Notes: generated from the letters alone by a model not told the origin. A stretch of 35,140 nt of DNA from Bacteroidota bacterium (GCA_003151815.1 PLYN01000048.1:1-35140), one strand, 5' to 3'; counted from the first letter of the stretch, positions 8,847 through 16,573 are shown. Numbers and translations are program-made.

Positions 8847-9650
8847 ATGAAATCAAAAACACTTTTTTTATTTTCAATTTTTTCTATCTTCTCCATTTGT
8901 GTGAAAGCGCAATCTCCCGATAATAATCCTTTTACTTCCAGAATGTATTTTGCCTGGGGCTATAATAAGGATTCATACAGTAAAAGCACGATCCATATAT
9001 CACAGCCTGTGTTAGGGAATAATTATGAACTCAAAAATATTGCTGGGAACGATAAAATAGGTTGGGATAAATTATTTAATAATCCATTAACCATTCCTCA
9101 ATATAATTATCGTTTTGGATTTTTTTTAAAAAATCATCCCAGTTGGGGTTTTGAATTCAGTTTTGACCATGTAAAATATCAACTTACTCCCGGGCAAATG
9201 GCCAACGTGGTTGGCACTGTCAATCATCAGGCGGTAGATACAAGTATGATGATAAAGGATGATTATTTTTTCTGGAAGCTAAACAATGGCGCTAATTTTT
9301 TCTGCTTTAATGTTATGAAACGTTATTATATAACAGGAAACACTAATGGTAAATTAAAATTATTCAACTTGTTTAAAGCCGGTGCAGGACCTACCGTTCC
9401 CCATGTACAAAACAAACTTATGGGCAATGATAACAAACCGCATTTTCAGTTAGGCGGTTGGAATATGGCACTGGAGGCAGCTTACAGGTTAGAAATATCT
9501 AATTATTTTTATATTGAGATCTCAAATAAAATTGATTACGCCCGTTATTTCGGATTGAGAGTTTATAATGGAACCGCTAGGCAAAGTTTCTTTACTTATG
9601 AAGTGATAGGCACTTTGGGAATAATGCTTCCTTATAAAAAGAGTATTTGA
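8847..9650 (+). CDS. Predicted outer-membrane beta-barrel protein
   Basis: A 267-residue protein of unknown function. It has a signal peptide (hydrophobic run LFLFSIFSIFSICVKAQ, cleavage probably after KA). The mature part is rich in aromatic and alternating polar/apolar strands (YNYRFGFFLKNHPSWGFEFSF, and EISNYFYIEISNKIDYARYFG) and ends with a strand-like segment, as expected for a small porin-like barrel. I do not recognise a named family. It stands alone, convergent with the MgtC gene 16 bases away. Confidence 0.75.
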   Translation: MKSKTLFLFSIFSIFSICVKAQSPDNNPFTSRMYFAWGYNKDSYSKSTIHISQPVLGNNYELKNIAGNDKIGWDKLFNNPLTIPQYNYRFGFFLKNHPSWGFEFSFDHVKYQLTPGQMANVVGTVNHQAVDTSMMIKDDYFFWKLNNGANFFCFNVMKRYYITGNTNGKLKLFNLFKAGAGPTVPHVQNKLMGNDNKPHFQLGGWNMALEAAYRLEISNYFYIEISNKIDYARYFGLRVYNGTARQSFFTYEVIGTLGIMLPYKKSI

Positions 9651-9666
9651 TCAAACAACTATCAGA

Positions 9667-10308
9667 TCAAACATCAAACGATAATATTTCCTGTGAAGAA
9701 GAAAGTAAGGCCACAAATTGTTCATGCTTATGGATACCTCCTGAAATTTTAAAAGTATAACGAAGCCTGTCATCGACCTTACTCATGTTGACTTGTTTTG
9801 ATTTCAATTGACATTCCGTTATAAAATTTTTTATAAGTACACCGGAGTCATGGTGATTTTTCACACTTATTTTATAATGTTTTTCAGTATTCTTATTATC
9901 AATAATTGCTTGTATTCCTGAAAACCCAAGTAAAATAACCAATACAGCTATAAGTGTAATAAAAGCAAATGTATATTCGCCGGCGCCAATAGCCATACCA
10001 ATCGCAGCACTTATCCAGATTGTTGCAGCAGTGGTTAGTCCGGAAACATTTGAACCATCTTTAAAAATAGCTCCTGCGCCTAAAAAACCAACACCAACTA
10101 CAATATTACCTACTACGTGAAAATCCCTTCCCCCGGCTATTTCCTTTGATATCAATGTATATAAAGTAGCGCCAATGGTGATCAGGGTGATGGTTCTAAA
10201 ACCGGCATTTTTACTTTTATATTCCCTTTCAGCGCCAATAATAGAACCTGCGATCATTGAAGCTATAATCTTTATAAGGTCTTCATTAATAAAATTTAGA
10301 GCGATCAT
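9667..10308 (-). CDS. MgtC/SapB-family membrane protein
   Basis: The 213-residue protein has about four N-terminal membrane segments with the MgtC-family sequence IAGSIIGAEREYKSKNAGFRT and the conserved GAGAIFKDG and GLTTAATIWISAAIGMAIG stretches. A soluble C-terminal domain of about 75 residues follows, ACT-like in position. MgtC proteins are associated with low-magnesium growth and, in some pathogens, ATP synthase inhibition. The role here is unknown. The C-terminal extension places it with SapB-type housekeeping members. A -7 match (TAACTTTG, 10339-10346 minus) lies 30 bases upstream of the ATG. Confidence 0.92.
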   Translation of the reverse strand: MIALNFINEDLIKIIASMIAGSIIGAEREYKSKNAGFRTITLITIGATLYTLISKEIAGGRDFHVVGNIVVGVGFLGAGAIFKDGSNVSGLTTAATIWISAAIGMAIGAGEYTFAFITLIAVLVILLGFSGIQAIIDNKNTEKHYKISVKNHHDSGVLIKNFITECQLKSKQVNMSKVDDRLRYTFKISGGIHKHEQFVALLSSSQEILSFDV

Positions 10309-10338
10309 GATATTATTTTCTTTAAATTAATTCTATTT

Positions 10339-10346
10339 CAAAGTTA
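10339..10346 (-). promoter_or_regulatory. -7 element of the MgtC-family gene
   Basis: TAACTTTG on the minus strand fits TAnnTTTG. No -33 TTTG is seen at 18-20 bases. The remainder of 10309-10467 is AT-rich with no gene visible. Confidence 0.4.
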
Positions 10347-10467
10347 ATCTATTTCGATTTATATTTTTTAAAATAATGGATAGTTAAATCCAAATCGCTC
10401 AGAAGTGCCATTTTTAATGACATTTAGAAATGTAATGAACAATAAAAACAAATGATGTTCTGATCAT

Positions 10468-11100
10468 TTAATTGTTGGGATAGCCAGAATTGATCCATTT
10501 CGCAACTGCATTTATATCGCAATCGCTTAGTTTGGCAGAATTTTTAGGCATCGGAGAAAACCCCGCATCCTGTTTAAATGTGCCCAATAGCCTGCCATTA
10601 ATGATAGAAGTTTTTATACCGGAATAAGTTGACAGATCATAACCTCCGCCGGGACTGGTTGAATTATGGCAACCAACACACCAGGTAGATATCAAAGGTT
10701 GAATTCGTCCACTAAAAGAAAAAGCGGTTGTATCGCAACTGGAAGAACAATTAGTACTATTTTGGGCACCCATTCGTATCCAAATTTTAATATAACTTAT
10801 CTCTTTTGTGGTTAATTTTATGCCCTTGGGCATTGAAGGATTAATCCCGGCGATAGAAGTATATACTGAACTTTGCAAAGGATGATGGGGCGTTACTCCT
10901 CTCATGATTCCTTCATAAGTTGATAGATCATATCTTGCTTTATGTTGACCGGAATTGTGACAATCGGTCATGCTGCATTTAGTGATGAAAATGGGTAAAA
11001 TATTTGTTTGAAAACAAATATCAGGATTGTAAACGTCGTAGGTACACGTTGAAAACAGTGTTGCTAAAGCGACAACTATAAACAAAATCTTAATTTTCAT
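10468..11100 (-). CDS. Lipoprotein with two cytochrome-c-like motifs
   Basis: The 210-residue protein starts with a hydrophobic leader ending FSTC, which could be a lipobox, so an envelope lipoprotein is likely. It contains two copies of one domain: ILPIFITKCSMTDCH with YDLSTYEGI, and IQPLISTWCVGCH with YDLSTYSGI. The second has a standard CxxCH haem-attachment motif. The first has CxxxxCH, a longer spacing seen in some variant cytochromes, so haem binding there is less sure. MPKG and MPKNSAKL after each motif could supply the distal Met. It resembles planctomycete-type cytochrome c domains that are widespread in Bacteroidota. Electron partner unknown. Confidence 0.8.
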   Translation of the reverse strand: MKIKILFIVVALATLFSTCTYDVYNPDICFQTNILPIFITKCSMTDCHNSGQHKARYDLSTYEGIMRGVTPHHPLQSSVYTSIAGINPSMPKGIKLTTKEISYIKIWIRMGAQNSTNCSSSCDTTAFSFSGRIQPLISTWCVGCHNSTSPGGGYDLSTYSGIKTSIINGRLLGTFKQDAGFSPMPKNSAKLSDCDINAVAKWINSGYPNN

Positions 11101-11186
11101 ATTCGTATTAATTAAAATTCAGGCATTACATAGGAAACACAATAATTTTAACAACGAAAAGTATGCCAAGAAAGTATGTTTGAAGA

Positions 11187-12554
11187 TTAAAAATTTATTG
11201 TTTTAAATTTTCCTGATCGTAGCTGAGATCGTATCAGGTCATTCATATCCGGATAATAAGCAGTTCGTTTTACTAAACTTTTAAATTCTTCGGGTGAAGA
11301 AATTGTTTCGCTGTTATCGAAATATCCATGACCTGCATATTTACTATCTTCCATTAATACCACAGAAGTTTCATCGCGCCTGCGGCCACGATCGAGAATT
11401 ACAAAATTCGGATGGCTGAATGTGTATTCGTTTATTATTTCTTTTGCACGTTTATTATAGCTTTCTATTTCTTCTTCACCACAACAAATACCTTTGCATT
11501 TTTTTATCTGATGGTTAAAACAAATGCTGCCTTGTCCAGTTAATCCACAATATTGTAGACAAAGCATTTTATCGTCGATCCATTGTTCTAAGCGTTCTCT
11601 GGCGGACATCAAGGAAGTGAAACAGGCTAATGCATTCTCTGCTTCGTCATAAGCAGCAACTTTAAAATTGATGATTCCTTGCGCATCGGTAAACCAATCG
11701 ATACAATGCGAAAAAGTTTCTTCTTTGCGCATGCGGTTATGCCTGGGCTTGTGTTTTTTTATTTCTTCGGATTCCAATAACAATGCAATTAATTCGCTTC
11801 CTGTCACCACAAAATCAACATTGTATAATTCGTTTAATATTTTTTTCCCTTTTTGTTCTTTGCTGTTAAAGTGGCTGATGGCGCGGTTATACATGTTAAC
11901 GCTTTTGCCGATATAAATGATGTTCCCTTCTTTATCTAAAAAATAATACACGCCACATTCTTCAGGGATCTTGTCTAAAATATACTTTTTTATTTTGTCG
12001 ATGCGGCGAGTCATAATGTCCTCAACGCCTATATTTTTATATTGCGGATGCATCGTTTTTGCTTGCAGCAAGAGGTCGAACAACTTTGCAGTGGCAACAG
12101 CATCGCCTTCTGCACGGTGCCTTCCCTCAATTTCAATTCCAATGGATTGACATAAATTACCGAGGCTGTAAGAAACCTTACCGGGAATTAATTTTCTGCT
12201 TAAGCGTACAGTACAAAGCGTTTCGCGTTTGTATTTATAACCCAATGAAGCAAATTCATCTTTTATAAAACCATAATCGAAGCCAACATTATGTGCTACA
12301 AAAATTCGATTTTCTGTGAGCTCAATAATTTTTTTTGCTACCTCATAAAATTTTGGCGCATCGGCAACCATCTCGTTGGTGATGCCGGAAATATTAACAA
12401 AATAAGGACTTATATAACATTCAGGATTGATGAGTGTGCTGAATTTTTCTACTACACGTAAGCCATCATGCACCAAAATACAGATCTCGGTAATGCGGCC
12501 TTTACGGTATTCGAATTTCCCTGAACAGGTTTCTATGTCGATGATAGCGAACAT
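11187..12554 (-). CDS. DnaQ-like exonuclease fused to UvrC-type GIY-YIG nuclease
   Basis: Residues 1-170 form a DEDDh 3'-5' exonuclease: FAIIDIET (first DxE), HNVGFDYGF and HRAEGDAVAT (His and Asp of the last motif), as in the DNA polymerase III epsilon subunit. Residues about 195-290 form a GIY-YIG domain like the UvrC N-terminus (GVYYF, IIYIGKSVNMYNRAISHF). A Cys-containing UvrC/Cho-like part follows (CLQYCGLTGQGSICFNHQIKKC). No UvrC C-terminal endonuclease or UvrB-binding region is seen. Such fusions are known in several phyla and are thought to act in DNA repair. It starts one base after the stop of the upstream repressor gene, so the two are one operon. Confidence 0.92.
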   Translation of the reverse strand: MFAIIDIETCSGKFEYRKGRITEICILVHDGLRVVEKFSTLINPECYISPYFVNISGITNEMVADAPKFYEVAKKIIELTENRIFVAHNVGFDYGFIKDEFASLGYKYKRETLCTVRLSRKLIPGKVSYSLGNLCQSIGIEIEGRHRAEGDAVATAKLFDLLLQAKTMHPQYKNIGVEDIMTRRIDKIKKYILDKIPEECGVYYFLDKEGNIIYIGKSVNMYNRAISHFNSKEQKGKKILNELYNVDFVVTGSELIALLLESEEIKKHKPRHNRMRKEETFSHCIDWFTDAQGIINFKVAAYDEAENALACFTSLMSARERLEQWIDDKMLCLQYCGLTGQGSICFNHQIKKCKGICCGEEEIESYNKRAKEIINEYTFSHPNFVILDRGRRRDETSVVLMEDSKYAGHGYFDNSETISSPEEFKSLVKRTAYYPDMNDLIRSQLRSGKFKTINF

Positions 12555-12555
12555 C

Positions 12556-13314
12556 CTATTTTCTCATTTCTACCTTATAGGATTGTAAAAAACGAATCAC
12601 ACTTTCCATATTCAGATCTTCCGGCTTAAACTCTGTAATATTTAAACTGCATACAAAACTCCATACCTCTAAAATATCGTTACCGCCAATAACATAAGGT
12701 GAATAAACGGGATTGTCGGATTGAAACACAAATGCTTTTCCCGTTTTTTTATTTTCACGGTACAATCTTTTATACACCAAACCATCATCCTTTGTGAGTA
12801 CTACATAGGTTTGCCCGTCTTTAATTTCATCCAGCGATTCAACGTATTTACTTACGATCATTGCGCCATCTTTTAAAGGAGGCATCGAATCGCCTTTAAT
12901 TCCGAAGGCTCTGTGCTTGCCAACAATTTTAAAGGGCAGATGCATAACCGAAAGACTCTGTACAAATTCAGGATCGGCATATCCATTTAAATATCCTGCC
13001 GACGCTTTTATAGGAACCACCTCAATAATATCACTATTGTTGACATCCACCTGTACGGGGAATAAGAGCCTGTTCTTGCCTATTTTCATTAATGCATCAG
13101 GATCTGTTTTGCGCAGATCGCCCTTCACTAATGCATCAATGGCAATGTGAAAATAATCGGAAATGCGAATGAGCATTTCGATAGGAGGTTCACTTCTGCC
13201 TTCTTCGTACGCTCCCAATCTGGAGCGATTAATATCAAGATGAACTGATAGCTCATCCTGAGTGAGCTTTTTAAGGCTTCTCAAATGCCTGATATTTAGG
13301 GATATTTTCGACAT
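12556..13314 (-). CDS. LexA-like repressor: HTH (XRE) plus S24 peptidase
   Basis: The 252-residue protein has an XRE-type HTH (residues about 8-62, LTQDELSVHLDINRSRLGAYE) and a C-terminal S24/LexA-type self-cleavage domain. Visible are a cleavage-site-like Ala106-Gly107 in KASAGYLNGY, Ser143 in KGDSMPPLKDG and Lys182 in VYKRLY. The spacings (36 and 39 residues) match LexA/UmuD. The family is autocleaved when RecA filaments form. RecA dependence here is inferred, not seen. It is first in an operon with the exonuclease/GIY-YIG gene. Two matching palindromes cover its promoter, consistent with autorepression. Confidence 0.93.
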   Translation of the reverse strand: MSKISLNIRHLRSLKKLTQDELSVHLDINRSRLGAYEEGRSEPPIEMLIRISDYFHIAIDALVKGDLRKTDPDALMKIGKNRLLFPVQVDVNNSDIIEVVPIKASAGYLNGYADPEFVQSLSVMHLPFKIVGKHRAFGIKGDSMPPLKDGAMIVSKYVESLDEIKDGQTYVVLTKDDGLVYKRLYRENKKTGKAFVFQSDNPVYSPYVIGGNDILEVWSFVCSLNITEFKPEDLNMESVIRFLQSYKVEMRK

Positions 13315-13330
13315 ACTACATTTTGTAGTA
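13314..13330. promoter_or_regulatory. Operator 1 of the S24 repressor
   Basis: TACTACATTTTGTAGTA is a 17-bp palindrome (7-bp arms, 3-base centre). It abuts the repressor start codon, over the predicted transcription start. It has the same half-site TACTA(C/A)A as operator 2, with centres 23 bases apart. Confidence 0.75.
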
Positions 13331-13361
13331 CAAATATACTAAATAGTTTAGTAATTTCAAA
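13331..13361 (-). promoter_or_regulatory. Promoter of the repressor-exonuclease operon
   Basis: On the minus strand TTTG (13358-13361), then 19 bases, then TATATTTG (13331-13338): a full match to the Bacteroidota sigma-A promoter. It is sandwiched by the two palindromes. Confidence 0.8.
13337..13353. promoter_or_regulatory. Operator 2 of the S24 repressor
   Basis: TACTAAATAGTTTAGTA is a 17-bp palindrome with 7-bp arms and a 3-base centre. It lies between the -33 and -7 elements, where bound repressor would block RNA polymerase. Confidence 0.75.
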
Positions 13362-13397
13362 TCGAATTTGTTTGTTTTTAATTATTAATTGGGATAG

Positions 13398-13442
13398 GCG
13401 AAGAATCGGTGAGGGCGATTTTATAGAAGAACGATTCTTCGC
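13398..13442. repeat. 11-bp perfect inverted repeat in the gap before the tRNA
   Basis: GCGAAGAATCG (13398-13408) and CGATTCTTCGC (13432-13442) with a 23-base loop. There is no T-tract after it and no gene close by to terminate. Apart from this, the S24 operators and the tRNA promoter, 13315-13667 shows nothing recognisable. Confidence 0.5.
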
Positions 13443-13607
13443 ACATACTCACATAGGAGTTTTAGTTATTTGTTTAAATATTATAAGTCCCATAGGGTAA
13501 AACATTGAAAAAGTTCGTGCAAGTTATATGCAAGTTGTTGGATGAATAAGGTTGCTTTTCTAAAATCATTGATTTAAAAACAAAAAGGAATCCCTTTTAT
13601 GAATTAT

Positions 13608-13637
13608 TTTGTAAAACACCATTAATTACTATATTTG
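13608..13637 (+). promoter_or_regulatory. Promoter of the tRNA
   Basis: TTTG (13608-13611), 18 bases, TATATTTG (13630-13637): a full Bacteroidota promoter match 30 bases before the tRNA. The leader carries a small inverted repeat (AATTGC and GCAATT). Confidence 0.75.
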
Positions 13638-13667
13638 TGTTCTAATAATTGCCCTGACAAGCAATTA

Positions 13668-13741
13668 GGGCCTATAGCTCATTCGGTTAGAGCAACAGAC
13701 TCATAATCTGTGGGTGCTTGGTTCGATTCCAAGTGGGCCCA
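13668..13741 (+). tRNA. tRNA with CAT anticodon (Met, or Ile2)
   Basis: A full cloverleaf can be drawn. Acceptor GGGCCTA/TGGGCCC with one G-U pair; D stem GCTC/GAGC; anticodon stem ACAGA/TCTGT with loop CTCATAA (anticodon CAT at 13702-13704); T stem CTTGG/CCAAG with loop TTCGATT; discriminator A at 13741. CCA is not encoded. CAT can be elongator Met or, with lysidine-modified C34, Ile2. Sequence alone does not settle this. The loop context is not the initiator type I would expect. The 3' half is also the end of the antisense recombinase remnant and probably the integration site of the island. Confidence 0.93.
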
Positions 13742-13756
13742 CCCAATTGGAAAAAC
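13737..13756. repeat. att-like repeat, copy 1 (tRNA 3' end)
   Basis: GCCCACCCAATTGGAAAAAC begins in the tRNA acceptor stem and runs into the terminator hairpin. It matches the repeat at 14977-14996 in 18 of 20 bases. A copy at a recombinase 3' end next to a tRNA is what an integration crossover would leave. Confidence 0.6.
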
Positions 13757-13778
13757 GGATATTAGTGTCCGTTTTTCC
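13749..13778. terminator. Hairpin after the tRNA, within the recombinase 3' end
   Basis: An 11-bp perfect stem (GGAAAAACGGA and TCCGTTTTTCC) with an 8-base loop and a T run in the second arm, so it can terminate the tRNA transcript. It also encodes the recombinase residues around GKTDTNIRFSN. Confidence 0.7.
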
Positions 13779-14549
13779 TTTTTCTATATCCTCTGTATTG
13801 CCTGTAATCAGGGCAATTTCTGAAAAAACAGAATTTTCCTCATAGGTTCGATAATCGTCTATTTCCCTATTATATGCTATACCCTTTGGAAAGAGCAAAT
13901 ATTGAAGTTCTTCTTTTATGGCATAATCCTTAGAAAGCCATATTTTAGATAGATTGGAAGCTAATTTAATAGAAAAATTTACGTATTCCTCAGGGTTCGA
14001 TAATTGAAAACTGACTTCATCAAATTTTTGCTGTATTTCGCTTTTTTCTTCTTTCAACTTAATAATGTATTTATCAAATAATTCTTTTTCAATTTCCCCA
14101 TATACATAGCGTTCTTCTAATTTATTAATCTTTTTATCCGCTTCGTTTAGTTGGCTTTTTATCAGTTTACTGTCTTCTTGGTTGATTTTATTCAATTCGT
14201 TATATCTGAATAATAATTCATCTTTTAAAGGTTCTAATACAGCATTGTTTACGCTGTATTTGCTCAATAAGGAAATAAATTTTTCGTTTAAATGTTTTGC
14301 ACTTCTATTACATTTACATCCATTTTTAGCGCATTTATAATAATGTATTTTTTTCTTTTTTACTTCGTACCCTACAAAGGGGGTAATACAAGTATCACAC
14401 TTTAGAAAGTGTTTCAAGGGCGTTTCGTTAAATTCTTTTTTGGTCTTAGCGTGTTTGTATTTAGCTTGTATATTATTTACTTTCAAAAATAATTCTTTAG
14501 TTATTAATGGAGGGTGCTTTCCTTCTATTGGGACGTTTCCAAGTATATT

Positions 14550-14816
14550 ATGAATGATAATTCCACATATGTTTTAAGTGAACTTAACAATGATGTATCC
14601 AGTATCAGTGACGAAAAAGTAGTTTTAAAAATTATTTCAGATAAACTTAAACAGGTTAGTCAAAATGGAGGACATTATTTTTCGGGAGACGATTCAATTG
14701 GTGCATTTTGCAAAGGTGCAGGAAAAGGGATGCAAGGTCAGTTGTATAATGAACTTGTCGTAGATTTAGGATTTGTCAAACCGACTAAACAAAATCAAGC
14801 AGATGAGTTGTTGTAA
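14550..14816 (+). CDS. Small hypothetical ORF at a recombination junction, possibly a gene fragment
   Basis: An 88-residue frame from the ATG at 14550. Its first eight codons lie antisense to the recombinase remnant, so the native part probably starts near 14574 (LSELNNDVSSISDEKVV), and the piece may be the 3' end of a lost gene. It has a Gly-rich stretch GAFCKGAGKGMQG. No family recognised. An upstream start at 14514 would run deeper over the recombinase remnant and is less likely. Confidence 0.4.
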   Translation: MNDNSTYVLSELNNDVSSISDEKVVLKIISDKLKQVSQNGGHYFSGDDSIGAFCKGAGKGMQGQLYNELVVDLGFVKPTKQNQADELL

Positions 14817-14976
14817 TTCGTAGAAAATTAGAAGGGTGAAAATTGATTTATGATAATTTTATTTCATTTTAATTTTGCAAACTACTTTATCATACAAAAT
14901 TTTGCAAATTATTTTTCACAACAAATCTTTTAATTGCCTTGAAATCATTGGATATCTTCGATAGGTTGCCTGTTCC

Positions 14977-14996
14977 GCCCACCACATTGGAAAAAC
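14977..14996. repeat. att-like repeat, copy 2
   Basis: GCCCACCACATTGGAAAAAC, 18 of 20 identical to 13737-13756, at the equivalent place in remnant 2. No tRNA is attached here, since the bases before it (GGTTGCCTGTTCC) do not continue as an acceptor stem. Confidence 0.6.
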
Positions 14997-15018
14997 CGCT
15001 TACACAAGCGGTTTTTCC
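14989..15018. terminator. Hairpin within the remnant 2 3' end
   Basis: A 13-bp perfect stem (GGAAAAACCGCTT and AAGCGGTTTTTCC) with loop ACAC and a T run. It is the structural counterpart of the hairpin after the tRNA. Confidence 0.65.
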
Positions 15019-15859
15019 TTTTCCTATACCTTCTAAGCCCCTTGATAGTTGTGAGATTGCAAGAATTACCGAATTTATTTTAGTGGTTCGATAATTGTCA
15101 ATTTCTCGATCGTACATAATACCCTCCGGGAATACCATCTCCTGTATTTCTAACTTGCGTTGGTAGCTTGCCTCTTTCCATATAGCAGGGAGGCATCCGC
15201 AAATTAAAAGGTATAAATCTATCTGATTTTCGAGGTTCGATAAATCCACGTTACACTTAGCGATATTTTCCTCAATAACGGATTTTTCGATGCGGTACTT
15301 TTCGATAAACTTAATGTACAAATCCTGACTTATTTCTCCCAAAATATATCTTTCTTCAAGGGTTTCTATTTTCTTTTTTATTTCAGTCAATTGCGTTTTA
15401 AAAAGCTTTTCATTCCCCTGATTATCATCAGCCACTTTTATCATGTACCTCATCAACTCGTCTTTTATAGGGTCTCTGTATAGTTTGTTTATCTCAAAGT
15501 CCAGCATAACTTCCATGAATTTACCATGCAATACGTCCGCATTACGATTGGATTTGCAGCCCTTTTTATTACATTTGTAATAATATATTCCCTTCTTCTT
15601 CACAACGTAGCCTGTGAATGGAGTTCCGCAAGTCATACACCTTAAAAAGTATTTTAATGGTGTTTCAGGAAACTCTTTATTGAACTTTATCCCCTGCTTT
15701 GTTTTTACTCCATTAATCAGTAGAAATACTTCTTTTGGAATGAGTTTTTCGTGTTTCCCCTCAATGATTTTTCCGGGCAATAAGTTGTGGCGGTGGCAAG
15801 GATGATCCAAAACCGCGTTGGGCTGCCTTCTCCTTTATTGTATTTTTCTATATTGCTCA

Positions 15860-16573
15860 TTAAAAAAGTTCCAATTTATTTTTCCATTTTTCCCAATTGG
15901 GCATCATTTTATTTTGCAGTTTATAAAATTCGCTGCTATGGTTGTGGTGAATTAAATGGCAAAGCTCATGTACGATAACATAATCAATACACTTTACCGG
16001 AGCTTTAATAATTTCAGGATTAAGCGTTACTTTACCCTCTGCGGTACAACTACCCCAGCGCTTTTCCATTCTGCGGACAATCAGTTTAGGAAACTCTAAT
16101 TTATATTTTTGAAATAAGTCAAGATTTTGTTCAATTCTCCAATTAAAAATATCGAGTGCATGATTACGATACCATTGTGCTAAAAGAAGTTTGATTTTTA
16201 AGCGGTCATTAGGGTTTTGAATACTAACGTGAAGGAAGCGACCTTTCAATTTTACATCTTGCTTTCTTGCTTTTGTAATTTTTAGGCGGTATTGTTTCCC
16301 AATATAATTATGAGTTTCACCTGACACATATTCTCGCTTGGGTGTTTGTGGAAGGAAGGATTCAAAAAACTCCCATTGCTTTAAAATCCATCTTCCTTTA
16401 TTTTCAATTTTAGTTTGTACTTCTTCAACGCTTGTTTTCGTTGGAGCGGTAACACTTACTGTTAAGTCAGGATTTACTGTAATGCCAAGTGTTTTACGAT
16501 CACTATATTGTAACGAAAAATCAATGATAGTCGTGCCGTAATCTGCTTGGTAAAGTTTGGCAGGACTATTCAT
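15860..16573 (-). CDS. YgjP/DUF45-type zinc metallopeptidase
   Basis: A 237-residue protein with the zinc-binding HELCHLIHHNHSSEF (HExxH near residue 203, third ligand probably the downstream His or Glu), preceded by the family-typical RRMEKRWGSC. This belongs to the YgjP-like/DUF45 family, often found next to type I restriction genes; the substrate is unknown. It is the last gene of the defence operon. Its start overlaps the end of hsdR by 8 bases, so translation is probably coupled. Its stop is next to the recombinase remnant. Confidence 0.9.
   Translation of the reverse strand: MNSPAKLYQADYGTTIIDFSLQYSDRKTLGITVNPDLTVSVTAPTKTSVEEVQTKIENKGRWILKQWEFFESFLPQTPKREYVSGETHNYIGKQYRLKITKARKQDVKLKGRFLHVSIQNPNDRLKIKLLLAQWYRNHALDIFNWRIEQNLDLFQKYKLEFPKLIVRRMEKRWGSCTAEGKVTLNPEIIKAPVKCIDYVIVHELCHLIHHNHSSEFYKLQNKMMPNWEKWKNKLELF

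Larger units (their letters stand above)
13701..14573 (-). pseudogene. Large serine recombinase, C-terminal remnant 1
   Basis: The frame is open from 14573 to 13701. It starts inside the Recombinase domain (CGIIIHNILGN, VPIEGKHPPLI), then has a zinc-ribbon (CDTC...CAKNGCKC near residues 30-60 of the 261-residue piece that starts at TTG 14486) and a long coiled coil, as in large serine integrases. The resolvase catalytic domain with its serine is missing, so this is inactive debris. The C-terminus (FSNWVGPLGIEPSTHRL) is translated antisense through the terminator hairpin and the tRNA 3' half. The stop codon is the complement of tRNA bases 13701-13703, overlapping the anticodon. It is paralogous to remnant 2. 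Confidence 0.85.
14890..15837 (-). pseudogene. Large serine recombinase, C-terminal remnant 2
   Basis: The piece opens just after a stop at 15835-15837. Homology starts at CHRHNLLPGKIIEGKHEKLI, followed by a zinc-ribbon (CMTCGTPF...CNKKGCKSN) and a coiled coil of about 130 residues; the longest translated piece starts at TTG 15810. The catalytic N-terminal half is missing. It shares the layout and several blocks with remnant 1 (FKYFLRCMTC, EIDNYRT, GKGKT..FSN) but is clearly diverged. The tail after the att-like repeat (VVGGTGNLSKISNDF) differs from remnant 1, so it once faced another target sequence. It abuts the metallopeptidase gene of the R-M operon. Confidence 0.85.

Noticed and set aside
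14514-14549. N-terminal part of the small plus-strand ORF from 14514
   Set aside because: These codons are antisense to the serine recombinase remnant (FLKVNN, VPIEGKH). The ORF is taken from 14550, and even its first codons are doubtful.
13701-14573. A functional serine integrase next to the tRNA
   Set aside because: The catalytic resolvase domain with its serine is absent and the upstream frame is closed at 14574-14576, so this is a remnant and cannot recombine by itself.
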